In this document: positions 11,475-21,076 of the stretch, piece by piece
Position numbering within the stretch: position 1 is the first letter of the stretch
How the letters are laid out: each line of letters starts with the position of its first letter
Source: Euphorbia lathyris
Taxonomy: Eukaryota > Streptophyta > Magnoliopsida > Malpighiales > Euphorbiaceae
Reading direction: 5' to 3'
Assembly: GCF_963576675.1 (NCBI RefSeq)
Contig: NC_088915.1
Span: 1,989,001 to 2,053,000 of the forward strand
DNA length: 64,000 bases
Translations under genes and position numbers: made by a program
Notes under the pieces: generated by a model
Seen by the model: only the letters and a program-made list of their open reading frames with translations
What the model was told of the DNA's origin: nothing
Databases searched by the model: none

Positions 11475-12422
11475 TTAGCCCTCTTCTTCCCGCACCATCA
11501 CAGTGCATATCGCCATACTGGTGACGGATACGTAAAGAAATAAATCTTCTCCATCCTCCGGCCTGCTCATTAAGGGCGGATAGCATAGCAGTCGCTTTAT
11601 CCCTTCGAATGCTTCTTGGCAATCCGCCGTCCATTCGAAGGACTTAGACTTTTTGATGGCGTTGTAAAAAGGTAGACATCTCCTAGCTGAGCATGATATG
11701 AATCGCCCTAATGCCACCAGCCGCCCGTTCAGTCTCTGTACTTCCCTTATGTTCCTCGGTGTCTTCATCTCCATTACCGCTTTAACTTTCTCGGGATTTG
11801 CCTCGACTCCTTTGCCACTAACAATGAAACCCAGGAATTTTCCCGCTCTTGCCCCAAATGTGCATTTCTCTGGATTCAATTTGAGGCCATATTTGATTAG
11901 CACTTCCAGGATTTCCTTAATGTCCTTCGGGTGGTTCTGCATCTTCTTGCTTTTAATGATCATGTCATCCACATAGATCGAGAAGTTCTCGCCCGATTTG
12001 TCTGAAAATATTTTGTTCATCATTCGTTGATATGTTGCTCCCGCATTTTTCAGTCCAAAGGGCATCACCTTGAAGCAATAAGTTGCCTGATGAGTTATGA
12101 ATGATGTCTTGATTTCATCCGCCTTCTCCATGGGTATCTGGTGGTAGCTGGATTTCACATCGGTGAACGATAAAGCCTCAAATCCTGCAGTTCCATCTAC
12201 TAATATATCAATGTTAGGCAGCGGATACATATCCTGCGGACATGCTTTATTCAGATCTTTGAAGTCGACGCACATTCTGTACGTTCCATTTGGCTTTTTG
12301 ACTAGCACCACATTGGCTAGCCACTCCGGATACGTGACTTCTCGAATCGCATCCGATTTTAGCAAATCTGCCACTGCTTTTTCAATCGCCTTCTGCCGCT
12401 CTGGAGCGTGTCCTCTCTTTTT
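11475..12422 (-). pseudogene. Tat reverse transcriptase (truncated before RNase H)
   Basis: The frame continues gag-protease after a single TAG (12423-12425). It shows the RT blocks ANVVLVKKPNG, RMCVDFKDLNKACP, SYHQIPM, FGLKNAGATYQRMM, catalytic YVDDMI (about 11970) and KCTFGARAGKFLGF, then the connection region FEWTADCQEAFEGIK. It stops at VREEEG, exactly where Tat-lineage RNase H normally begins. The RT core is preserved, but the enzyme could not complete reverse transcription without RNase H. RDLNKACP-type wording and the WLANVVLVKK block place it in the Tat lineage. Confidence 0.9.
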
Positions 12423-14462
12423 CTATCGCACTGGGGTTGCACCTTTGTCCACATTCAACCGATGGGTTGCTATATCTGGACTTATTCCTTTCAGCACTTC
12501 ATTCGGAGCGGCGAATGCCGACTCGCATTGGATCAACACCTCCGTAATGGCTTTCTTCGTTTCCTCGGGGAGTCCTGCCGCTATTTGTACATTCTTGTCA
12601 TTTGAGATGGCGAATAGTTCTGTTTCTCCTAATGCTTCTGCCGGCAACTTCTCATCAACTTTATCATCTTCATCTGGCTTTGGTTCAAGTGACAATGTAT
12701 AGGCTTGTTGAGACACAAGTTGATCTCCTTCACCTATGACTCGCCCTCGGTGTGTTGGCAAATGCAATGTCAAATGCTTCATTGAGATGAGCGACTCCGT
12801 TTCCGATAGGAACGGACGCCCTAGAATTATGTTGTAGGCCAACGGGAGATCAACAATTGCGAATTCTAGATCACCTCGCCATTTTAGATTCTTATCGCCC
12901 ATTTCTGCTTCCAACACCACCTGTCCACTTGTTTGAGATGATTGACCCCCAAAACCAGTTACATCCATGAATGTATGTTCCACTCGCTCGTCATTAATTC
13001 CCAACTTGTTGAATGCAGTCCGAGTAATAACATTACAAGAACTGCCGGTATCAATAAGGACCCGCTTAACGTCCCATCCTTCTACGGCCATCGTAATCAC
13101 CAAGGCATCCGCATGTGGCTCCGTGATTCGCGCAAATGAGTAATTGAGGGCATCCCCCCTATGCGTGTTGCTTTTTCGCTGTTCACGGCGAGCCCTTTTT
13201 GTTGGCGGCTCATAGATCCCGCCAGCTATCACGTTTATCACCCCTTTCTTCTGTTTCTTTTCGGGCCTTGCTTCTCCCTCATGCAGGAGCGTTGTTTTCT
13301 CATCAATCGTTTCTTTTCTTACGAATTGGCTTAGCTTGCCCCTCTCAATCAGATTTTCTATTTCCTTCTTCAGTTCATAGCAATCGTTCGTGTCATGGTC
13401 GTTCAATCTGTGGAACCTGCAATATTTGTTAGGATATCGCCCCAAACTAGTTCGGCCTTTCGCCTCGGGGAACCGCACATCCTTCTTCAGGGGGTTCTTT
13501 TCGATCCAAAGTAACACCTCCTGGCGAGTCGTATTCAATGGTGTTTGATATCCTCCCCCTTGAAAGGAGCGATCGCTTCTGCGAACAAAATTACCCTTGG
13601 ACTGGGTCTGGCGCCGATTGTCCGAAGTGGATCTAGCAGCATCTCTCTCTCTCCGGGTTTGAGCTCTATGTTCTCTGTTGACATCGTCCACTTCCATGAA
13701 TTCCTTTGCTATCTTCATGAGTTCGGCCACTGTGCGCGGCTTGTTGCGGATGATTTCCTCCCGTATGCTCCAATCCGTGGTTCCATCCGCCATGATGTTG
13801 CGAATGCTCACGATATCCGGGTTCTGCAACCGCACCAGAATATCGTTGAATGCGACAACAAATTCCCTTAGGGAATTATAGTTCCTCTGTTTGATCTCCT
13901 TCAGCTGCCTATCCATCACATCCGCTGCTTTACAGCCCACGAACTTTGCACAGAAATCATGACTGTATTGATTCCAGTTGTGAATAGATTCAGCAGGTAA
14001 AGACCGAAACCAATCAGATGCCGCTCCGCCCAAAGTGGTCAAGAATAATCTGCAAATTATGCTTTCACTCGCTCCGGCAACATCCATTAATTCTCTGTAG
14101 TTCCTGACATGAGCCTCAGGATCAGAATTTGGATCCCCATAGTATTTAGGTATCGTCGGCGCCTTTATCCTGTGATCTGGTATAAATTCCCGCAACGACG
14201 GAGCAAAAGGCGAATCACTCTGCACCTCTGCTTTCGCCCTAGGCGTGTACCCCATTCGCTCCATCATGTTCCGTAGTTGATCTTCCAACTCAGGATGGGG
14301 TATTCGCCGAATCTCCTCCATCTGCTGCTGGTGAACTCTGGGTGACATCCACCCGCCAATTGATGTTGAGATTTGTTCTCGCCGTGGTTCTAGCCGCCGT
14401 CCGGTTATAGGATCAAAGTTCCAAGTGTGCCCCTGCCCAGACGTATTCGCCCCAGACGTCAT
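12423..14462 (-). CDS. Tat gag-protease polyprotein
   Basis: The first ATG is at 14460-14462; the frame is open to a TAG at 12423-12425. In order: Pro/Arg-rich N terminus, retrotrans_gag domain (about 14060-13760, with FLTTLGGAASDWFRSLP), a CxFHxxxxHxxxxC zinc-knuckle-like motif (KYCRFHRLNDHDTNDC, about 13430-13380), and an aspartic protease with VLIDTGSSCNVI (about 13070) and YNIILGRPFL (about 12830). Gag packages element RNA and the protease matures the polyprotein. The terminal TAG stands where Tat elements read CAG into RT, so it is taken as a nonsense mutation rather than a natural gag stop. Confidence 0.85.
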   Translation of the reverse strand: MTSGANTSGQGHTWNFDPITGRRLEPRREQISTSIGGWMSPRVHQQQMEEIRRIPHPELEDQLRNMMERMGYTPRAKAEVQSDSPFAPSLREFIPDHRIKAPTIPKYYGDPNSDPEAHVRNYRELMDVAGASESIICRLFLTTLGGAASDWFRSLPAESIHNWNQYSHDFCAKFVGCKAADVMDRQLKEIKQRNYNSLREFVVAFNDILVRLQNPDIVSIRNIMADGTTDWSIREEIIRNKPRTVAELMKIAKEFMEVDDVNREHRAQTRRERDAARSTSDNRRQTQSKGNFVRRSDRSFQGGGYQTPLNTTRQEVLLWIEKNPLKKDVRFPEAKGRTSLGRYPNKYCRFHRLNDHDTNDCYELKKEIENLIERGKLSQFVRKETIDEKTTLLHEGEARPEKKQKKGVINVIAGGIYEPPTKRARREQRKSNTHRGDALNYSFARITEPHADALVITMAVEGWDVKRVLIDTGSSCNVITRTAFNKLGINDERVEHTFMDVTGFGGQSSQTSGQVVLEAEMGDKNLKWRGDLEFAIVDLPLAYNIILGRPFLSETESLISMKHLTLHLPTHRGRVIGEGDQLVSQQAYTLSLEPKPDEDDKVDEKLPAEALGETELFAISNDKNVQIAAGLPEETKKAITEVLIQCESAFAAPNEVLKGISPDIATHRLNVDKGATPVR

Positions 14463-14499
14463 TAACTCTGAATGCCCGCAAACCAAAGGCTCCGTGTGT

Positions 14500-15354
14500 T
14501 GTAGTGGAAGGATTCACTATACCTTTAACTGATGATGTTGTTGAGGATGATGGTTTCGCTGATGGTAGGTGTCCACGTTCCGCGGGCCACATACTGCTGT
14601 TGATTGCCATTTCCTCCAAAAGTTCTCTTGCTTGGGCAGATGTTTTCTTCATGAATAACCCTCCAGACATAGCGTCCAATGAACCTCTAATTGAAGGATT
14701 TAGTCCATTATAAAATGTTTGCATTAAAAGTTCAGCGGGCAATTGCTGGTGTGGGCATAAACGTTGAAGTTCTTTAAAACGTTCCCAAGCCTCATAAAGA
14801 GTTTCACTATCATTTTGAGAAAAAGACGTTAACTCTTTAATGACTCTTGCGGTTTTTGCTAAAGGGAAAAATTTTGATAAAAATGCTTGGGCTAATTGCT
14901 CCCAAGTCTCAATTGATGCGGCTGGCATAGAAGTTAACCATTCTTTGGCTCGATCCTTCAAAGTAAAAGGAAAAAGGCGAAGATTGATTGCTTCTACAGT
15001 CACATTTGGTATTTTAAAAGTGTCACAAATTTCTAAGAAATTTGTCAAATGGGTATTAGGATTTTCGTTAGGTAACCCGTAAAATGTTACATTATTTTGC
15101 AACATATTAAGCAACGCTGGCTTAATTTCAAATTGATTTGCATTAATCTGGGGTCTAACTATACTATTTGTTACACCGGCCACTCCTGGCCTAGTGTAAT
15201 CCATAAGTGTCGCCATTACTTCTGGCTCGGTAATTTTAGTTTTTATTGGGGTTTTGTTTTTCTTTTTATTTTCTCTCTTGTTCTTTTTAAGGGTCTTTTC
15301 AATTTCTGAATCAAAAGGGTCTGGTGACGTGCCCGAACTTCGAGAACTGCGCAT
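14500..15354 (-). pseudogene. Athila gag, N-terminal part (split by Tat insertion)
   Basis: The ATG at 15352-15354 starts MRSSRSSGTSPDPFD. The frame contains Lys-rich linker, then the gag domain with FLEICDTFKI, LFPFTLKDRAKEWL and FFPLAKTARVI (about 15050-14800) typical of Athila gag. Codons beyond about 14500 change to Tat sequence. The other half resumes at 8387 with a Met/Gln-rich linker leading to the protease. Confidence 0.85.
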
Positions 15355-15523
15355 GAACTTGAAATTTTTCACGAACCGAAACTACCTACAAAACAGAATT
15401 TTTGAAAAGCAAATATATTAGTAATTGAAAATAAATAAAATATAAAAGTTTGAATAAATATGAATAAACCTAGATTCGTAATAAAACACGAAAAATTTAA
15501 AATTTTGTTAAAAATTTTGGCGT

Positions 15524-15541
15524 TCCCCGGCAACGGCGCCA
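15524..15541 (-). other. Athila primer-binding site (tRNA-Asp type)
   Basis: The minus strand reads TGGCGCCGTTGCCGGGGA, the primer site used by Athila-type elements, complementary to the 3' end of tRNA-Asp. It lies six bases inside the LTR edge. Confidence 0.9.
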
Positions 15542-16500
15542 AAAACTTGTTGAGCGATTTCCGCAAGTGCACGGTATACACTTGTAGTAATAAAAGATAT
15601 CGATCCCACAGGGAACGTTTTTTTAACAAAACTTATTTATAATCGGTTGAATTTTATTTTTAAAGGTTTATATATGGAAAAATCGTTTAATCGGTTTTGG
15701 TTTTGAAATTGCTAGAATGAGAATTAGATTAGAGTATGAAAACGTTAGAAAATATTCTGATTTAAGAATGAATTTGCAAAACAGGAGCGTTTAGTACTTT
15801 TTAGAAAAGTAAACTAATGTATTCGTTTGCATTAAGCAAAGAAACAACTTTAAACTTTGTACGAATTATAAAGATGAAATAAATGACGGAACCTCTAATT
15901 AATTGGCTTTGAACGCGACAAAACCCTTTCGGGATAGTTGCCCTTAATCAAATTAAAACTCTTTCGAGATGATAATTTGCCTAAGTGTTCAACAAAGTTT
16001 CCTTGTAAAGATTTGAATTAAATACGTTTTAATGAAAACACCAGCAGTCACTTTAGTGGATTGGTTACCATAAGTGCTGCATAACGATCTATCGAATAGA
16101 ACAGACTTTATTAGATGAAATGTAAATTGATACAAGTTTACAGAGAACATGGAGCATTGAATTCTTCGACGGCGTGCAAGTGAATGGGTTGATCAATCCT
16201 TTCCTTGGGTTTCGTTAGAGTTTGTCAGGCTCAGGGGCGAATCCTCTCCTCAATATTCTCGCTGTAACTTCGTAATAGGGATACGGTCGGCCTCTACCAA
16301 AATGAAAACTAAACAGGAACAATGTCTAAACGTTACTGAATTTTGTTATTAATTTGTAAACAATGTGTGTACAGCATATTGCTTTGAACAAAAATGAACT
16401 TCTAATCTCTGAATCACTTGATTCGGAATTTCTGCAAATTCTACACTAATTCTTTCTTCTATACATATCACATATATCATTCAACTCTCCATCAACTCTT

Positions 16501-16508
16501 TATTTATA
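16501..16508 (-). promoter_or_regulatory. Athila LTR TATA box
   Basis: CTATAAATAAAG on the minus strand sits in the middle of the LTR, consistent with the U3/R boundary. Confidence 0.6.
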
Positions 16509-16730
16509 GATGTTGAAGAGTCATGATTGAAGTGTCGTGTCCGTTGTGAAGGATCGTGTCCGCTGCGGAAGGACGTCTTTATCCACTCGAACAGTCATGT
16601 TTTGTTGAAAACGAAAGTGTGCAAAATGGCTTCCAAATCTCCTGCTCGTACCGAGATTTATCAAATTCACTACCGTGAATGGGGAAGCATCAAGTTGAGC
16701 TTCGGACGAAGGGAAGAAGTGGCTGAAGGC

Positions 16731-16774
16731 GCGTGTCGCGACCGTGAAAGAGGGGGGCCGCGGTCGCGGCACGC
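16731..16774. repeat. GC-rich inverted repeat in Athila LTR
   Basis: Arms 16731-16746 and 16759-16774 (GCGTGTCGCGACCGTG / CGCGGTCGCGGCACGC) are the same module as 473-515 with two arm mismatches and a different loop. It lies about 220 bases upstream of the TATA box in element sense. Confidence 0.8.
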
Positions 16775-17036
16775 AGCTTTTTCTGAATTTCTGCTCTCGT
16801 TCGTGTCCTCGACTTGGCGTTATTAATTTTCGTCGTCTTCGACTCCTTTTGTAGGGCTTTTCTTCTATTTTTGAGCTCTTTTTACTCCTATTTGGATTTT
16901 ACCAAATATTTATGTACCTTGCATGAAAGAAACATATTCGAGAGTAAAAGTATTCTAAATAGGTATAAATAGCATAAATTCGTAGCAATATTGATGTAAT
17001 TATTGATGATATATTAGGTATATTTTGGACTTAACA

Positions 17037-18890
17037 GTAATCAAGTATTTTGGTGGGTAATCTGTTGATGATAAACATTGCACATTCAAAGGCATAAGAC
17101 CAAAATTTCATAGGTAATTTAGCATGAGTAAGTAATGAAAGACCCGTTTCAACAATATGGCGATGCTTGCGTTCGGTGCAACCATTTTGTTTCGGTGTGT
17201 ATGGCCAAGACACTTTTTGATTGATCCCATTGGTACTAAGATAATTGGTTAAAGCCTGAAATTCACCCCCCCAATCTGATTGAAAATTTAAAATTGGTCG
17301 TTGAAAATATTTTTCAACCAATGTTCTGAATTTAATGAATACATTCAAGATTTCAGATTTATACCGCACAAAAAATAGCCAAGAGAATTTGCTAAAATGA
17401 TCATAGAAAATAACAAAATAGCGATAATTGTCATGTGAATCAACTGGAGCAGGGCCCCAAACATCAGAACAAACCAATTCTAACGGATTAGAAGCAACGA
17501 ATGTAGAAACAGGGAACGGTAAGCGATGTGCTTTACTAACACAACATGAATCACAAAAGGGAGCACATTTATTATCATCAAAGTCAAGTTTATTCAAAGC
17601 AATTGCTTTCTTAACAATGGGGAATTGAGCATGACCCAAACGGGCATGCCATAAAGAGAGACTAGTGTTAAAGGCTCTAATGCGATTTTGACTTGATGAA
17701 GGAAGCGACAGTGTGTAAAGTCCATCCTTATTCACCCCTCGACATATCTCCTTCTTTGTCTCCAAATCCTTCAAAACAAAGTAATTAGCAAAAAACTCAA
17801 CCGAAATAGAATTTGATTGAGTTAGAGAAGACACAGAAAGAAGGTTATTAACAGTGTTAGGAACATGGAGTATATTTCGAAACTTTAGAGGAATATTGGA
17901 AATAGGAAAATCAGATTTACCAATATGAGAGATAGGAATTGTGGATCCATTACCTACTACAACTTGCTCGGGACCGTCATATTCAGTGTGAACATGGAGG
18001 TTGTCCAAATCAGCTGTTAAATGATGCGTTGCGCCAGAATCTAGGAGCCAATCAGTGGATGAAGGGTTGGAGGTGGTGGCCATATTAGAGGACGGTTTAA
18101 GAGAACCCCTGGTATTGCGATTGAATTTTGGTGATGGACACTGTCTAGCAATATGTCCTGATCCTTTACAATTGTGACATGTGAGAGTGGAGACATCAAG
18201 TGGAGCTGAATTTGTGTAACTGTTTCTACTGTAATTATTTGGGGCAGAGAAACCCCGATTGGATCCATAATTAAATTGACCGCGACCGCGGCCCCGTGGC
18301 CTGTTGTTTGAACGGGCAGAATAATGAACGGAGGGAGTAAAGCTTGATGGAGCTGTGACTCGAGAGAGCTGTCGCTCCTCACTATAAAGCAAGCCAGTTA
18401 AGTCTTCAAACGCAATAGATTCCAGACGAGCTTCTATTGCACGAGTGAAAGGCCGATAAACATCATTCAGGCCATCCAAAATTGCACCAACTAAATCATC
18501 GTTACTTACAGGATTTTGAATAGCAGAGAGCTCGTCACTGAGAGATTTGGCCCGTAAAAGATAGGCAGAAATATCATCGTTCTCTTGATGTAAATTATGA
18601 AGACGATTCTTCAATTCACGGATCTGTGACTTCGATCCAGTGGCATAGGCTTTAGCCATCTTTTCCCAGGCGGCTGCTGCAGTTTCAGCCCCAATAACTT
18701 GGGAAATTGCGCCCAATGAAAGAGAAGAGATGAGCAAACTGAGGACCTGTTGGTCCTTTTGCTCCCAAACTTCGAACGCCGGATTGTCTGCTCCGGTTTG
18801 TAATTTCTTGGGCGGCGGTGCAGAAGTTGCATCAACATGATGTCCCAACTTCTGACCTTTCAAAATAGGCAGAACCTGTGTCTTCCGCAA
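17037..18890 (-). pseudogene. Copia gag-protease-integrase polyprotein, broken
   Basis: In order: UBN2-type gag (helical, about 18800-18350), Arg/Gly-rich linker, CCHC knuckle CHNCKGSGHIARQC (about 18180), protease WLLDSGATHHLT (about 18045), integrase HHCC zinc site (WHARLGHAQ ... CDSC, about 17660-17550), and the catalytic core with DVWGPAP, SDWGGEF and NGCTERKHRHIVE (about 17460-17150). Compared with element 2, the gag start has lost about 47 bases, leaving the ATG near 18924 out of frame, so no proper start exists. The 3' end is replaced by Athila LTR, which supplies an accidental stop at 17031. Confidence 0.9.
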
Positions 18891-19000
18891 CAGGTAATTG
18901 GAGGTAGTTAATTTGTGATACCATGGAGATAATTAATTGAGCGATTGAAAGGAGAAATCCCAGGGAAAAATTAAAATTCAGAGTTGTGAAACCTCAGAAC

Positions 19001-19013
19001 TGCTCTGATACCA
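19001..19013 (-). other. Copia primer-binding site (initiator Met tRNA)
   Basis: The minus strand reads TGGTATCAGAGCA directly after the LTR end, the standard copia iMet primer site. Confidence 0.9.
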
Positions 19014-19194
19014 TGAAACAATCATGATTCTCCAGTGATTTGGTATTGATAGAGTTTGTGCTTAAATAAGATTTACAAGATAGAATCGGTTACAACAATA
19101 ATTCTAAAGATACAGGGAGTAAATCAAGCTAACAATATCTGACTAAATCAAAGACTAATTCTAATATGTATATTTACAGATATATCATCTAACA
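19014..19194 (-). repeat. Copia element 1, 5' LTR (181 bp)
   Basis: The minus strand runs TGTTAGATGATATATC to GATTGTTTCA. Length and sequence match the LTRs at 20044, 20891, 46978 and 61601. Confidence 0.92.
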
Positions 19195-20038
19195 ATATTA
19201 GCTACCTAAACTAGATTAAAGTGTAAACATTTAAACTTTTTCAGAAAAATTATATACTTTGTTAAAAGGATTAATAAGTTTTAAACAAGTTAAATTGGTA
19301 AAATGAATATTCTAAAAGTATAAAAAAGCAATTGAATTTTTTTAGATAAGTATAAGCGGTTAGGTATCTTAAGCTTTAATTATTAATTACATTCAACAAC
19401 TCTCTCTCATCCGTCTTTTTCTCCTCTCTTTTTTCTCATGGTTTCTGTTGAATTAGGGATTCTTTTTCCAATCAACATTCGAAATTTATTTACAAATATA
19501 CATCCATTTTAATCATGGAATTGGGATGTCGTAAAGGGATTACTTTATCAATCTTCCATTATCCAAAGATTTTCAACAAAAAAAATTATTATGAGGAAAG
19601 TTGGTATGTTATTACTAATGGACGTATGAGGAATCTCATTCTTATAGATTGGATTTGTAGAGGACTAGAATGGAAGAGGTAAACTTGACACATAGGAACC
19701 AATTGCAGCATGTCTCCATACTTCTATCAAATTCAAGTGGATGTCTTGAGTTGTATAATTAATGAAAGAAAAACCTAACTAATGATATCATTGTTATTGT
19801 TTAACTAAATGTTAAATGTGTTTTAATGTTTTTTTATCTGAGTCCATTATTATTAGGCAAATTAGAAAGAGGTGTGGTGTGCTTTGGGTATGGTAAGTAG
19901 TAGACATGTGGTGAAGAAGTTTTGTGATGAAAAGACACGTACATGGAAGATGTGGAGTGCAATGGATATTTAGAAATTCTTGAAGGAGGACATGTATATG
20001 TGATGAGAAGACACATGCATGGAAGATGTGGAGTGCTC
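19195..20038. other. AT-rich spacer with a short direct repeat
   Basis: No gene is seen. A 40-base segment, GATGAAAAGACACGTACATG onward, occurs at about 19925 and again at about 20002 with few changes. The reverse-strand short frames here are not convincing. Confidence 0.5.
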
Positions 20039-20043
20039 TGAAT

Positions 20044-20224
20044 TGAAACAATCGTGATTCTCCAGTGATTTGGTATTGATAGAGTTTGTGCTTAAATAAG
20101 CTTTATAAGATAGAATCGGTTACAACAATAATTCTAAAGATACAGGGAGTAAATCAAGCTAACAATATCGGACTAAATCAAAGACTAATTCTAATATGTA
20201 TATTTATAGATATATCCTCTAACA
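20044..20224 (-). repeat. Mini-copia 3' LTR
   Basis: 181 bp; minus-strand TGTTAGAGGATATATC to GATTGTTTCA, immediately after the polypurine tract. Confidence 0.93.
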
Positions 20225-20231
20225 TTCCCCC

Positions 20232-20801
20232 TCAAATTAATGGCGGAGCCACTGTTAATTTGTCGCGAAGATGTTGAAACCGAGCCTTGGAGAGTGGTTT
20301 GGTGAGGATGTCAGCAATTTGATCAAGGGTGGGGACGTAACCAACCCGAAGCTCTTTCTTGGAGACTTTGTCACCAACAAAATGAAATTCAATCTCTAAG
20401 TGCTTAGATCTGTCATGAAAAATTGGGTTAGCAGTTAAATATGTTGCACCAAGGTTATCACACCATAAAACAGGTATTGTGGAATTGGAGATGCCGATTT
20501 CATGCATGAGCTTTTTCAACCAAAGCATTTCAGAAGCAAGACTAGCAAGAGCACGATATTCAGCTTCGGTGGAGGAGCGAGAAACAGTAGTTTGCTTACG
20601 TGACCGCAAAGATACAAGATTAGGACCAACAAACACCGCATAGCCAGAGGTAGATTTTCGATCATTAACGTCTCCTCCCCAATCTGCATCACTATAACCA
20701 ACCAGAACCCGTGTCTTCCACAACAGGTAATTGGAGGCAGTTAATTTGTGATGAATTTGTGTGGTGAAGGAAGCGAGAGGAGCGGAATTGGATGAAGCCA
20801 T
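20232..20801 (-). CDS. In-frame gag N-terminus/RNase H fusion of mini-copia
   Basis: The 189-residue ORF starts at the natural gag ATG (20799-20801) with MASSNSAPLASFTTQIHH. After about 33 gag residues (LLWKTRVL) it continues without a frame break into copia RNase [32 protein letters not shown] and [11 protein letters not shown] carry the catalytic acidic residues, followed by the C-terminal LTKPLSKARFQHL block. The deletion removes most of gag, protease, integrase and RT. An intact frame in a mobile derivative may be chance or may mean the RNase H part is tolerated or used; expression is unknown. Confidence 0.85.
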   Translation of the reverse strand: MASSNSAPLASFTTQIHHKLTASNYLLWKTRVLVGYSDADWGGDVNDRKSTSGYAVFVGPNLVSLRSRKQTTVSRSSTEAEYRALASLASEMLWLKKLMHEIGISNSTIPVLWCDNLGATYLTANPIFHDRSKHLEIEFHFVGDKVSKKELRVGYVPTLDQIADILTKPLSKARFQHLRDKLTVAPPLI

Positions 20802-20890
20802 GGAGATAATTAATTGAGCGATTGAAAGGAGAAATCCTAGGGAAAAATTAAAATTCAGAGTTGTGAAACCTCAGAACTGCTCTGATACCA

Positions 20891-21071
20891 TGAAACAATC
20901 ATGGTTCTCCAGTGATTTGGTATTGATAGAGTTTGTGCTTAAATAAGCTTTACAAGATAGAATCGGTTACAACAATAATTCTAAAGATACAGGGAGTAAA
21001 TCAAGCTAACAATATCTGACTAAATCAAAGACTAATTCTAATATGTATATTTACAGATATATCCTCTAACA
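20891..21071 (-). repeat. Mini-copia 5' LTR
   Basis: 181 bp; followed in element sense by TGGTATCAGAGCA at 20878-20890. Confidence 0.93.
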
Positions 21072-21076
21072 TGAAT

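Larger units (their letters stand above)
8388..14500 (-). mobile_element. Tat-lineage Ty3/gypsy element, internally deleted, 5' LTR missing
   Basis: Minus-strand order is gag-protease (14462-12423), RT (12422-11475), a plus-strand antisense ORF (9074-11424), polypurine tract and 3' LTR (8388-8820). This is the arrangement of Tat elements that carry an extra antisense ORF between pol and the 3' LTR. RNase H and integrase are absent: the pol frame ends at VREEEG, where Tat RNase H would begin, and the antisense ORF's end lies about 50 bases away. No 5' LTR or primer site is found before gag; Athila gag starts at about 14500, so the left and right Athila gag parts flank the element without a recognisable target duplication. 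Confidence 0.85.
1..17036 (-). mobile_element. Athila-lineage Ty3/gypsy retrotransposon, copy 1 (nested, left end outside window)
   Basis: In minus-strand order the element shows a 5' LTR (15548-17036), a tRNA-Asp-type primer site, gag, protease, partial RT, integrase, a spacer, then the start of an ATHILA ORF-1-like gene that leaves the window. It is inserted into the integrase-coding part of a copia element: copia sequence resumes at 17037, and the first five flanking bases (GTAAT) would be one copy of the target duplication. The 3' LTR is outside the window. Two younger elements sit inside it, CACTA at 1385-5858 and Tat at 8388 to about 14500. The gag-pol frame is otherwise continuous but has two nonsense codons and an in-frame RT-to-INT deletion, so this copy is non-autonomous. 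Confidence 0.9.
15548..17036 (-). repeat. Athila 5' LTR
   Basis: On the minus strand the LTR runs from TGTTAAGTCC (17036) to GCTCAACA (15548), 1,489 bp, in the range usual for Athila. A minus-strand TATA box (TATAAATA) lies at 16501-16508. It contains a GC-rich hairpin (16731-16774). The 3' partner LTR is outside the window, so age cannot be estimated. Confidence 0.88.
17037..19194 (-). mobile_element. Ty1/copia element 1 of the 181-bp-LTR family (cut by Athila)
   Basis: Only the 5' portion is present: LTR 19014-19194, iMet primer site, gag, protease and integrase to 17037, where the Athila LTR begins. RT, RNase H and the 3' LTR would lie left of the window. Other members of the family are at 20044-21071, 46978-47303 and 61601-61895. 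Confidence 0.9.
20044..21071 (-). mobile_element. Complete deletion-derivative copia element (mini-copia)
   Basis: Both 181-bp LTRs (20044-20224 and 20891-21071), the iMet primer site (20878-20890), a gag-RNase H fusion ORF and a polypurine tract (minus strand TTTGAGGGGGAA, 20225-20236) are present in 1,028 bp. The flanks carry perfect 5-bp duplications TGAAT (20039-20043 and 21072-21076), so this reduced form was itself inserted as a unit. By hand count the two LTRs differ at about 5 of 181 positions. It lacks protease, integrase and RT and must depend on a full-length relative. Confidence 0.95.

Noticed and set aside
11475..14462. Endogenous pararetrovirus (caulimovirus) origin for the RT-bearing polyproteins
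   Set aside because: Domain order gag-PR-RT, an LTR with polypurine tract, and Tat-type antisense ORF fit Ty3/gypsy; no movement protein or coat region is seen.
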